In this document: in pieces, positions 1 to 5,113 of the stretch
How positions within the stretch are numbered: position 1 is the first letter of the stretch
How the letters are laid out: each line of letters starts with the position of its first letter
Assembly: GCA_021641325.1 (NCBI GenBank)
Contig: JAJXPD010000049.1
Span: 7,646 to 12,758, forward strand
Reading direction: 5' to 3'
DNA length: 5,113 nt
Origin: Opitutales bacterium
GTDB taxonomy: Bacteria; Verrucomicrobiota; Verrucomicrobiia; Opitutales; Intestinicryptomonadaceae
Made by a program: the position numbers and the translations under genes
The notes under the pieces: generated by a model
Seen by the model: the letters and a program-made list of their open reading frames with translations, nothing else
Told to the model about the DNA's origin: nothing
Databases searched by the model: none

Positions 1-2
1 CC

Positions 3-1430
3 CACGCCGCCGAAGAGCCAATCGGCTCGAAGTGTAAGTCGGCGGGCTTCGTTTTGATTTTCGCGGCGGCGGCATGCGGCTCTTTTGCCGAACCGAAACA
101 ATATTTCGGAGTCAAAAATTTCGACGGGCGCACCGACGCCCCCGTTCAGGCGGGGTCGGAATACTACGACGAAAGACTCGGCGGCGGGCACTTTCACGAG
201 CTGACGTTTCAGGAATGGTTCTACGCGCCCCACGCGCTGGCGAACATATGCGGCGCGCGCCGCTACGCCGAAAACAGCGGGATTGTTCCGACTGCCGCGT
301 ATTTGGGCAACTTCGCATCGAACGTGTCGGGGGGAATGTCGCGCGGGGCGAGCAATACAAGCTCGGTGAATCTCGGTTTGGGCATAGACCTGCGCAAGCT
401 CACGGGCGTAGAGTCTCTCGGCGGCTGGACAATCGGCAACGCGTGGGCGTGGCGTTTCGGAGACAGCATTACAAAAAACAGAATCGGCAATGCGTTCAAC
501 GTACAGCAAAACTACGGCTCGCAGACGCTGAACTTGCAGTCGCTCTTCGCCGCCTACAACAGGGATTTCCTCTCCGACTGGCACCTGACATTCAAGCTCG
601 GCCGCTTCGCCGCGGGCGACAACTTCATGTCGAAGCCCATCTACTGGCTCTACCAAAACAACGCTTTCGACGGCAACCCCGTGGGCGCGTTCAAGCAGAC
701 AAAACTTTCCGCCTACCCCGGTTCGACGTGGGCGGCGTATGTGCAGGTTGAACACAAAAACGGCGCGTACGCAAAGTCGGGCGTCTACAAAATCAACACC
801 GCAAGGCAGGACGACATGCACGGGCTTGACTGGTCGTTCAACGGCGGCGGAGTCAACGCGAATTTCGAAATAGGGCGCGACTTCAACCACGACGGCAGCG
901 GAAAGTCGCCCGCGAACATTTCGGCTGGCGTGATAGCGTCGTGGTACAACGCTCCGCACATAGACAACCCCTCGAAATTTTCGTACTTCAACTGTTCGGT
1001 ATACGTGCAGGCGGACTACATGGTGTACAACATGGGGCCCGTCAAGGCGGACGAACCCTACTACATCGTGCGCGATGAGGACAAATGGCGCGACCTCCGC
1101 GGGCTGATTCTCTGGGGCGCGTTCCAGTACGACCCCTACGAAAACCTTGCCGACATGCCGATTTTCGTCAACGGCGGCGTGCTCTTCAACGCGCCGTTCG
1201 AGTCGCGCGCGGACGACGTCCTCTGCTTCGGCGTCGCATACGGCAAGTTTTCCGACAAGTACACGGGCGACATTCGCGGCTCTTACGAGGCGGTTTTCGA
1301 GCTGAACTACAAATTCCAGATAAACAAGTTTTCGTTTGTCCAGCCCAACGTGCAGTACGTGTTGAACACGGGCGGCGGAAAATACGGCGACGCCGTTGTG
1401 CTCGGTCTTCAATTCGGGCTTAATTTGTAG
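3..1430 (+). CDS. OprB-like carbohydrate-selective outer-membrane porin, 5' end probably outside window
   Basis: Probably a beta-barrel porin that lets sugars diffuse across the outer membrane. The middle of the protein carries the OprB-like pattern: a stretch of alternating polar and aromatic residues, then LGRFAAGDNFMSKPIYW, then NNAFDGNP and a YPGSTWAAYVQV strand, followed by repeated amphipathic strands up to the C-terminus (VLGLQFGLNL). This matches family knowledge of OprB; no search was run. The frame is open back to base 3 with no ATG or GTG. The only internal start is TTG at 54, but that would remove the basic residues (K at 30-32 and 36-38) that precede the hydrophobic stretch GFVLIFAAAACGSFA. 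With them the segment is a good signal peptide, probably cut before EPKQYFG, so the real start is likely upstream of base 1. The Cys in AAAACG loosely resembles a lipobox, but a lipoprotein is less likely for a porin. The C-terminal residue is Leu, not the usual Phe. Confidence 0.78.
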   Translation, partial: HAAEEPIGSKCKSAGFVLIFAAAACGSFAEPKQYFGVKNFDGRTDAPVQAGSEYYDERLGGGHFHELTFQEWFYAPHALANICGARRYAENSGIVPTAAYLGNFASNVSGGMSRGASNTSSVNLGLGIDLRKLTGVESLGGWTIGNAWAWRFGDSITKNRIGNAFNVQQNYGSQTLNLQSLFAAYNRDFLSDWHLTFKLGRFAAGDNFMSKPIYWLYQNNAFDGNPVGAFKQTKLSAYPGSTWAAYVQVEHKNGAYAKSGVYKINTARQDDMHGLDWSFNGGGVNANFEIGRDFNHDGSGKSPANISAGVIASWYNAPHIDNPSKFSYFNCSVYVQADYMVYNMGPVKADEPYYIVRDEDKWRDLRGLILWGAFQYDPYENLADMPIFVNGGVLFNAPFESRADDVLCFGVAYGKFSDKYTGDIRGSYEAVFELNYKFQINKFSFVQPNVQYVLNTGGGKYGDAVVLGLQFGLNL

Positions 1431-1457
1431 GCGTCGGGGGGCGGGCGCATTGTTTTT

Positions 1458-1497
1458 TCGGCGGCGGTCGCGGAGTCTTCCGCCGATTTTATTTTTT
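1458..1497 (+). terminator. Probable Rho-independent terminator after the porin gene
   Basis: TCGGCGG (1458-1464) can pair with CCGCCGA (1480-1486), giving a 7-bp stem with a 15-nt loop. It is followed at once by TTTTATTTTTT (1487-1497). It lies 28 bases after the porin stop and before the transporter start. The loop is larger than usual, so termination may be partial and the transporter gene could also receive read-through. Confidence 0.5.
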
Positions 1498-1521
1498 CGG
1501 ATATTGTCCGATACGCCGAAA

Positions 1522-2415
1522 ATGATTTGGTTTGCCGCAGGTCTTGCTTTCGCGTTCTTGAACGCAATAACAATGCTCATAAACCAGCGGTATAAGGTGG
1601 ACGGACGGCTGATGTCGGGCATGCGCGGGATAGGCGTTGCGCTGCTGTTTTTGCCCGCGCTGTTTTTTGCGCCCGTTCCCAAAAACGGCGTCTTCTGGCT
1701 TCTGATTGCCGCCGAGGGGCTTGTCTCGACGTTCTACAACGCGCGTCTCTACGGGGCATCGGCGCGGTACGGGGCGAATTCGACATCGCTTATAAACGTG
1801 CTCTCGATAGGCTTCGGGCTTGTGCTTTGGTGGATTGTCTTCCCGCGCAGGTTCGTCGCCCTTGCGGAGTCTCCCGCGACTTTTGCGGGCATATGGCTTT
1901 CGCTCGCGCTTGTCTGCGGCGGATTCTTCCTTTCGGCGAAACGCATTTTCGCCCGCGGGGAATTTTCGTACATGCTGCCCGCGGTCGTCGTCTTGGCTGC
2001 GATGATGATTATCCGAAAGGAAATCATGACCGACGCCGAATTTATGTCCGCAATGACCTACTATTGCGTGTGCTCCATATTTTTCAGCGGCGTCGCCAAC
2101 CTTTCGATTTACGCTTTTCTGCGCGGCGGCATGAGGGAGGCGACGCGCGGAGTTTCCAAGAGGACGCTTTTTGCGGGCGCGATGATGGCGATTGCAAGCG
2201 CGGCGACGATTTTCTGCGGGAACGTCTCGGCCCTCTATTCGCCCAACCCCGCGTACGTCTCGGCGGTAGCCCTCACAACGCCCCTTTGGACGATTCTGCT
2301 GAATTCCGCTTCTGGCGTCGAAACCCGACCCAAAATGATTCCGACAGCCGTGATGATTGCGGGCTTGGTGCTTCTGATTTATTTCGCCGACAAGCCCCTC
2401 CACCCCGTGTTTTAG
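1522..2415 (+). CDS. DMT/EamA-type inner-membrane transporter, 297 aa
   Basis: An integral inner-membrane protein, probably a small-molecule transporter or exporter of the drug/metabolite transporter superfamily. The substrate cannot be told from the sequence. About ten hydrophobic segments are visible, roughly at residues 1-20, 35-52, 57-72, 85-107, 120-138, 149-164, 178-199, 214-232, 243-262 and 272-289, and the length of 297 aa is typical of the ten-helix EamA layout. The penultimate helix region PNPAYVSAVALTTPLWTILL resembles the segment seen near the end of the second EamA repeat, where a Pro follows a small-residue helix. I chose the ATG at 1522 because the first helix starts right after it. 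The frame extends to a TTG at 1396, but that extension is Arg-rich, overlaps the porin gene and would place a non-membrane tail in front. No Shine-Dalgarno site is visible. The gene ends 6 bases before a strong terminator. Family assignment rests on topology and is fairly sure; function is not. Confidence 0.75.
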   Translation: MIWFAAGLAFAFLNAITMLINQRYKVDGRLMSGMRGIGVALLFLPALFFAPVPKNGVFWLLIAAEGLVSTFYNARLYGASARYGANSTSLINVLSIGFGLVLWWIVFPRRFVALAESPATFAGIWLSLALVCGGFFLSAKRIFARGEFSYMLPAVVVLAAMMIIRKEIMTDAEFMSAMTYYCVCSIFFSGVANLSIYAFLRGGMREATRGVSKRTLFAGAMMAIASAATIFCGNVSALYSPNPAYVSAVALTTPLWTILLNSASGVETRPKMIPTAVMIAGLVLLIYFADKPLHPVF

Positions 2416-2421
2416 ACGCAA

Positions 2422-2453
2422 AAAAAATCCCGCAAAATTTTGCGGGATTTTTT
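2422..2453. terminator. Bidirectional Rho-independent terminator between convergent genes
   Basis: A perfect 32-nt palindrome: six A, TCCCGCAAAA, TTTTGCGGGA, six T. The GC-rich TCCCGC/GCGGGA stem with flanking A and T runs gives a U-tail when read from either strand; the A-run is in fact eight long (2420-2427). It starts 6 bases after the transporter stop and lies about 48 bases past the esterase stop on the other strand, so it serves both convergent genes. Confidence 0.9.
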
Positions 2454-2465
2454 CGGAAGCCGATT

Positions 2466-2483
2466 TGCGCGGGAGTCCGCGCA
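2466..2483. other. Small GC-rich hairpin in the 3' untranslated region of the esterase gene
   Basis: TGCGCGG (2466-2472) pairs with CCGCGCA (2477-2483) around the loop GAGT, a perfect 7-bp stem. It begins 17 bases past the esterase stop codon on the - strand. No T-run follows in either direction, so it is not a terminator by itself. It could stabilise the 3' end of the esterase mRNA, which is an inference. Confidence 0.45.
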
Positions 2484-2500
2484 TAGGAGGGATTTTCGCC

Positions 2501-3721
2501 CTACTTTTCCCTTACGGAAGTCGGATTCTTCTTCCACGGCGAGCGGTAGCCGTGCGTGCCGTTCTGCTTGAAGACGATTTTCGTATTCGGGTTCGCGTTG
2601 TTGTAGAGAACGGCGATTCCCGCGGGCGGGCAAACATAGTCGCCGAGGTACGCGAGGATTTCCACGGGGCACTTCACGCGCTTGATTGCGTTTGTGCTGT
2701 CGAAATAGAGCACCGCGGGCGTGTACGCGGGCTTGAAAAGCGACTTCTGGCGGCCTTCGTTTTCGGCGTTGAGGTTGCACATCCACGGAATCGTTGGCTT
2801 GCAAAGCGTGATGTCCTTGTCGAGAGCCGCAACGAAAATCGACTGGAAGCCGCCCATGCTTCCGCCGGAAACCGTGATGTCTTTGCCGTTCCATTCGGGG
2901 AGGGTCTTGGCGTATTCGATTGCTCGGAGGTCGCGGAGAATCATGAATTTGAAGTAGTTGTTTTCGGGGTTCTTTTCGGCGTTAAGCCCGAAACGCGCAA
3001 GCTTTACCTTTTGCTGCTTGTAGTATTCGTCGCTTTGCCCAAGCTCGTAGCTGTGGCGCGCAACGGACAGCATAATGCAGCCGTCCCTGTACGGCGGATT
3101 GATTCTGCTTACTCCGTAGCCGTGGACGTTCACCCAAAGCGGAAGCGACTTCGCCTTGGCGTTTTCGGGAATCGTCAAGTACGCCTTGGCGGGCTTGCCA
3201 ACGCAGTCGATTGTAAGAACGTAGGTCTTGAAGCCTTTTTTGCCCGCAACTTCCTTTCTGTCGCACTTCATCGGGACTTTTTTGAGGGCGTCGAGCTGCC
3301 TCTGCCAGAACGCGTCGAAGTCGGCGGGTTCGGGAGTCTTCTGGACGATTCTTCCGAAAGCCGCGCACGCGCCGCCGTCGAAGACGTCGATGTTCTTAAC
3401 CTTTTTGCCGTTTTCGTCAACGGGAGTCGCGGTGATTCTGACAAATCCGGGGGTCGAAATCGACGTTTCGATTACGATGGGATCTTTGCCCGAAACCGCT
3501 TCGCCCGACAAGGTCTTGCCGTCGTCGCCGCGTCGCGTCCACTTGACCTTCTGCCCCTCGACGATTTCGCCCTTGTCGTTCTGGATATTGAGCGAGAACT
3601 TCATTGTTTCGCCCGGTTTGTAGCTGAGCGCGCCCTTGTCGCACGAGCCTACAAAATAGGAGTTTGCCGCAAACAGCGTTGCGGATACGAACAGTAGTGA
3701 TGATATTAGCAGTTTTTTCAT
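2501..3721 (-). CDS. Secreted CE7-family esterase (acetylxylan esterase / cephalosporin C deacetylase-like), 406 aa
   Basis: Predicted exported alpha/beta hydrolase that removes acetyl groups from sugars such as xylan or xylo-oligosaccharides; substrate is inferred from family. Residues 1-19 form a signal peptide (MKK, then a hydrophobic core ending ATLFAA). Residues 20 to about 125 are a beta-rich, Ig-like-looking extra domain. The CE7-type hydrolase follows: entry motif DFDAFW at 134-139, oxyanion-side VHGYG at 199-203, nucleophile elbow GGSMGG with Ser288, acid in LGDYVCPP with Asp361, and His390 in GTHGY. The order and the CPP after the Asp fit CE7, whose members are usually near 320 aa; the extra length here is the signal peptide plus N-terminal domain. 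The ATG at 3719-3721 is chosen because the signal peptide starts there; the longer frame up to 4027 runs into the divergent gene. No Shine-Dalgarno is seen. It stands alone, divergent from the TPR gene and convergent with the transporter. All three catalytic residues are present, so it is probably active. Confidence 0.85.
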   Translation of the reverse strand: MKKLLISSLLFVSATLFAANSYFVGSCDKGALSYKPGETMKFSLNIQNDKGEIVEGQKVKWTRRGDDGKTLSGEAVSGKDPIVIETSISTPGFVRITATPVDENGKKVKNIDVFDGGACAAFGRIVQKTPEPADFDAFWQRQLDALKKVPMKCDRKEVAGKKGFKTYVLTIDCVGKPAKAYLTIPENAKAKSLPLWVNVHGYGVSRINPPYRDGCIMLSVARHSYELGQSDEYYKQQKVKLARFGLNAEKNPENNYFKFMILRDLRAIEYAKTLPEWNGKDITVSGGSMGGFQSIFVAALDKDITLCKPTIPWMCNLNAENEGRQKSLFKPAYTPAVLYFDSTNAIKRVKCPVEILAYLGDYVCPPAGIAVLYNNANPNTKIVFKQNGTHGYRSPWKKNPTSVREK

Positions 3722-3767
3722 TGTATATGAGTTTAAATATTTTTCGACCGCCGCGATTCGCCCGTAT

Positions 3768-3802
3768 GCGCGGAACGCCGAAACATATTCGCCGTTCCGC
3801 GC
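3768..3802. repeat. 35-nt imperfect inverted repeat (hairpin) upstream of the esterase gene
   Basis: GCGCGGAACG (3768-3777) is the exact reverse complement of CGTTCCGCGC (3793-3802). Past one C-C mismatch (3778 and 3792) the pairing resumes as CGAA (3779-3782) with TTCG (3788-3791), leaving the loop ACATA. That gives 14 pairs in a 15-position stem. It lies 46 bases before the esterase start and, if the candidate promoter is right, inside its 5' leader. There is no T-run on either side, so it is not a standard terminator. It could be an operator, an mRNA leader structure or a dispersed repeat. Confidence 0.6.
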
Positions 3803-3838
3803 TAAAACGTACACAATCGATTGCGGTGTTTTTGGAAA

Positions 3839-3866
3839 TTTATGCGGTTTTTCTGCTTGATTACAA
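3839..3866 (-). promoter_or_regulatory. Candidate sigma70-type promoter for the esterase gene
   Basis: On the - strand, TTGTAA (3866-3861) is followed after 16 bases by CATAAA (3844-3839); each matches 4 of 6 consensus positions. Transcription would begin near 3832 and leave a leader of about 110 bases that includes the 35-nt hairpin. The match is weak, and promoter consensus in this lineage is not known to me. Confidence 0.3.
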
Positions 3867-3868
3867 GC
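3855..3868. promoter_or_regulatory. Inverted repeat overlapping both divergent candidate promoters
   Basis: GCTTG (3855-3859) and CAAGC (3864-3868) are perfect inverted arms separated by ATTA. The site covers the -35 hexamers of the candidate promoters on both strands, a place where a dimeric regulator could control both genes. It could also arise by chance, since each arm is only five bases. Confidence 0.3.
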
Positions 3869-3885
3869 CAAAATTGTGGTGTACT
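3857..3885 (+). promoter_or_regulatory. Candidate promoter for the TPR membrane-protein gene
   Basis: TTGATT (3857-3862), a 17-base spacer and TGTACT (3880-3885), each with 4 of 6 consensus matches. A TGG just before the -10 (3877-3879) would make it an extended -10 element. The start site would be near 3892, about 26 bases before the ATG at 3918. Spacing is good but the hexamers are weak. Confidence 0.35.
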
Positions 3886-3917
3886 CGTAGTTTAAGTAAT
3901 CAATTTTTTTCCGATAG

Positions 3918-4643
3918 ATGAGCGAAAACAATTTCAGAAAAGGCCCGCACGCTTCGAAAAACAAACCCACCGTTGCAGACGTCGAAATTCTCGCCGACGG
4001 CGCGGTTTCCTCGGCGGACGAACGCAAAACGGTCGTGCTCGACGAAGACCTTGAAGGCGTCGAATTCGAAGACAGGGTGTGGCTCTATTGGAAACGCAAC
4101 AAGAATTTCATCATCACGTCGATAGCGGCGGCATTCGCAATCATCATCGGCGTGCAGGGCTATAAGATTTACGCGGCAAACGCAAAGGCGGAACTCGCAA
4201 ACGCATACGCGTCGGCGCAGTCGGCGGACGAACTCGCAAAATTCGCCGAACAGAATTCGGGCAAGAAACTCGCGGGCGTGGCGTTGCTCCAAAACGCCGA
4301 TAAACTCTTTGCCGACGGCGAATTCGCCGAAGCCCAAACGGCATACGAAAACGCGGGCAAAGACCTGAAAAAGACGGTGCTCGAAGGCCGCGCGCTCATC
4401 GGGGCGGCTGCAAGCGCGGGGGCGCAGGACGCGTCAAAGGGAATCGAAGCTTTCGCAAAAGTCGCGGCGGATAAGTCGCTCGACGCAGTGTACTCGGCAC
4501 AGGCAAACTATCTGCTGGGGCTGTACTACGCAAAGGCGGGGAAAACCGCGGAAGCGAAAACGGCATTCAAAACCGCGCTCGACAATAAGGGAGCGGGCTA
4601 CTTCGGCAGAATGGCGGAAATGGAACTTTCGAAACTCGATTAA
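3918..4643 (+). CDS. Single-pass inner-membrane protein with YfgM-like TPR domain, 241 aa
   Basis: The layout is a cytoplasmic N-terminus of about 62 residues rich in Asp and Glu, then the basic flank WKRNKN, one membrane helix at about 63-80 (FIITSIAAAFAIIIGV), and an Ala-rich helical domain from about 85 to 241 facing the periplasm. The helical part has TPR-like units, for example LLQNADKLFADGEFAEAQTA (123-142) and YLLGLYYAKAGKTAEAKTAF (198-217), with the small-residue and aromatic spacing of helix pairs. This order matches YfgM-type proteins (TPR_21 domain), which in E. coli assist with PpiD at the SecYEG translocon. Such a role here is inferred from family only, and a different TPR scaffold is possible. 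The ATG at 3918 is the first in frame after the divergent region; no Shine-Dalgarno precedes it. Ala-rich coding uses GCG and GCA heavily, similar to its neighbours, with no sign of transfer. It is transcribed alone and ends at a strong terminator. Confidence 0.75.
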   Translation: MSENNFRKGPHASKNKPTVADVEILADGAVSSADERKTVVLDEDLEGVEFEDRVWLYWKRNKNFIITSIAAAFAIIIGVQGYKIYAANAKAELANAYASAQSADELAKFAEQNSGKKLAGVALLQNADKLFADGEFAEAQTAYENAGKDLKKTVLEGRALIGAAASAGAQDASKGIEAFAKVAADKSLDAVYSAQANYLLGLYYAKAGKTAEAKTAFKTALDNKGAGYFGRMAEMELSKLD

Positions 4644-4665
4644 TTTTTAATCGCAACCGAAAAAC

Positions 4666-4695
4666 GCGCGGGAAAAGTCCCGCGCATTTTTTTTT
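4666..4695 (+). terminator. Rho-independent terminator after the TPR gene
   Basis: GCGCGGGA (4666-4673) pairs perfectly with TCCCGCGC (4678-4685) around an AAAG loop, followed after one A by nine T (4687-4695). It starts 23 bases after the TPR stop codon. It separates that gene from the tRNA genes, which therefore need their own promoter. Confidence 0.92.
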
Positions 4696-4725
4696 GCGCC
4701 GTTCGATTTTTTATGAAAAAATAGC

Positions 4726-4754
4726 TTGCAAGCGGACGCATGAAATGCGATAAA
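4726..4754 (+). promoter_or_regulatory. Candidate promoter of the tRNA-Ile/tRNA-Ser unit
   Basis: TTGCAA (4726-4731), a 17-base spacer and GATAAA (4749-4754), each with 4 of 6 consensus matches. Transcription would begin near 4761, about ten bases before the first tRNA. It lies just past the terminator of the preceding gene, where a promoter is required. The TATATAA at 4764-4770 looks better as a -10 but is too close to the tRNA start to be used. Confidence 0.4.
4737..4749. repeat. Short inverted repeat in the tRNA promoter spacer
   Basis: CGCAT (4737-4741) and ATGCG (4745-4749) are exact inverted arms around GAA. They fall between the candidate -35 and -10 hexamers. Five-base arms are common by chance, so a role as operator is only a possibility. 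Confidence 0.3.
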
Positions 4755-4770
4755 TTAAGACTTTATATAA

Positions 4771-4843
4771 GGGCCTGTAGCTCAGCGGTCAGAGCAGGCG
4801 ACTCATAATCGCTTGGTCGTGGGTTCAATCCCCACCGGGCCCA
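4771..4843 (+). tRNA. tRNA-Ile2 (anticodon CAU, read as AUA after lysidine modification)
   Basis: A full cloverleaf can be drawn: acceptor GGGCCTG (4771-4777) with CGGGCCC (4836-4842), D stem GCTC/GAGC, anticodon stem GGCGA/TCGCT with loop CTCATAA (anticodon CAT at 4804-4806), and T stem GTGGG/CCCAC with loop TTCAATC. The discriminator is A4843. CAU is shared by tRNA-Met, initiator tRNA and tRNA-Ile2. The anticodon arm and neighbouring bases, AGAGCAGGCGACTCATAATC and CGCTTGGTCG, match my memory of E. coli tRNA-Ile2 (ileX/ileY) and not elongator Met, and the perfect G1-C72 pair rules out a typical initiator. Reading AUA would require TilS to convert C34 to lysidine. CCA is not encoded (ATAA follows), so it must be added by nucleotidyltransferase. 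Confidence 0.9.
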
Positions 4844-4918
4844 TAAATAACCCGCAAAGATAGATGTGTTTTGAGTTCAAGCGCGGGGCGGTAAAATGAG
4901 CCGCAGAGAAAATTTCAA

Positions 4919-5003
4919 GGAGAGGTGGCAGAGTGGTCGATCGCGGCGGTCTTGAAAACCGTTGACTCGCAAGGGTCCGGGGGTTCGAATCCCTCTCTCT
5001 CCG
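4919..5003 (+). tRNA. tRNA-Ser (anticodon UGA)
   Basis: A class II tRNA that decodes UCA and probably other UCN codons. Acceptor GGAGAGG (4919-4925) pairs with TCTCTCC (4996-5002), with one G-T pair. The anticodon stem GCGGT/ACCGT encloses CTTGAAA with anticodon TGA at 4953-4955. The long variable arm (4963-4978) can fold GACTC with GGGTC around GCAA. The T stem GGGGG/CCCTC holds TTCGAAT. The discriminator is G5003, as expected for serine tRNAs. CCA is not encoded. It lies 75 bases after tRNA-Ile2 on the same strand with no terminator between, so the two are probably transcribed together. Confidence 0.95.
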
Positions 5004-5113
5004 CGTTTTAAATTTCACACGAACTTGTATCCGCGCGGACGGTTTGAGGAAAAAAATCGGGTCAACACCAAAGAGAGTGGATTTTAGTGAAAAACGCCAC
5101 ATAGAACCAAGAC

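Noticed and set aside
74..751. Plus-strand open frame of 225 codons inside the porin gene
   Set aside because: Arg-rich out-of-frame translation of the porin with no domain or start signal.
1489..2484. Minus-strand open frame of 331 codons antisense to the transporter
   Set aside because: Low-complexity Arg, Gly, Lys and His composition, crosses the strong terminator, and lies opposite a clear ten-helix membrane protein.
2465..3697. Plus-strand open frame of 410 codons antisense to the esterase
   Set aside because: It covers the esterase almost end to end, is rich in Arg and Val with no recognisable domain, and runs through the esterase terminal region. The esterase has a signal peptide and full catalytic motifs, so this is a shadow caused by codon bias.
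1..3721. Porin, transporter and esterase as one polysaccharide-utilisation operon
   Set aside because: A terminator follows the porin, the esterase is on the opposite strand, and no binding protein, glycoside hydrolase or regulator is in view. A functional link remains only suggestive.
3722..4027. N-terminal extension of the esterase to a start at 4027
   Set aside because: It would overlap the divergent TPR gene and place about 100 residues before an obvious signal peptide.
4803..5102. Minus-strand open frame of 99 codons containing [12 protein letters not shown] and GPVGIEPTTKRL
   Set aside because: It is antisense to both tRNA genes. These peptide strings are the usual false translation of tRNA complements, often deposited as hypothetical proteins.
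5004..5113. Possible integration site or mobile element beside the tRNA-Ser gene
   Set aside because: tRNA-Ser genes are common integration targets, but no repeat of the tRNA 3' end, integrase frame or terminator is visible in the remaining 110 bases. The palindrome TCCGCGCGGA at 5030-5039 is short and lacks a T-run.

Overview
The window reads as a piece of chromosome from a Gram-negative bacterium with GC-rich genes and A/T-rich gaps between them. It encodes an outer-membrane porin, a secreted carbohydrate-type esterase, and an inner-membrane protein with a periplasmic TPR-like domain, so the cell has a double membrane. None of the three complete genes has a purine-rich Shine-Dalgarno site before its start. 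That pattern, with the gene content, would fit the Verrucomicrobiota/PVC or Bacteroidota groups. The taxonomic guess is an inference, not a marker-gene result.

Layout: (1) bases 1-1430, + strand: an OprB-like carbohydrate porin whose reading frame is already open at base 1, so its true start is probably outside the window; a likely terminator follows. (2) 1522-2415, + strand: a ten-helix DMT/EamA-type transporter. (3) 2422-2453: a perfect 32-nt palindrome with A-runs and T-runs, serving as a shared bidirectional terminator between convergent genes. (4) 2501-3721, - strand: an exported CE7-family (acetylxylan esterase / cephalosporin C deacetylase-like) hydrolase with an extra N-terminal domain. 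(5) 3722-3917: a divergent intergenic region with a strong imperfect hairpin and an inverted repeat overlapping two candidate promoters. (6) 3918-4643, + strand: a single-pass membrane protein with a YfgM-like TPR domain, followed by a textbook terminator. (7) 4771-5003, + strand: two tRNA genes, tRNA-Ile2 (CAU anticodon, expected to need lysidine) and tRNA-Ser (UGA). The last 110 bases hold nothing I can identify.

How they work together: the porin and the esterase could both serve uptake and trimming of plant or host oligosaccharides, but they are in separate transcription units on opposite strands, so a shared pathway is only suggestive. The rest looks like ordinary housekeeping. I see no mobile element, CRISPR array, defence system or clearly new system. 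The best leads are the regulatory structures in the divergent region and the GCTTG/CAAGC inverted repeat that recurs at two candidate promoters.
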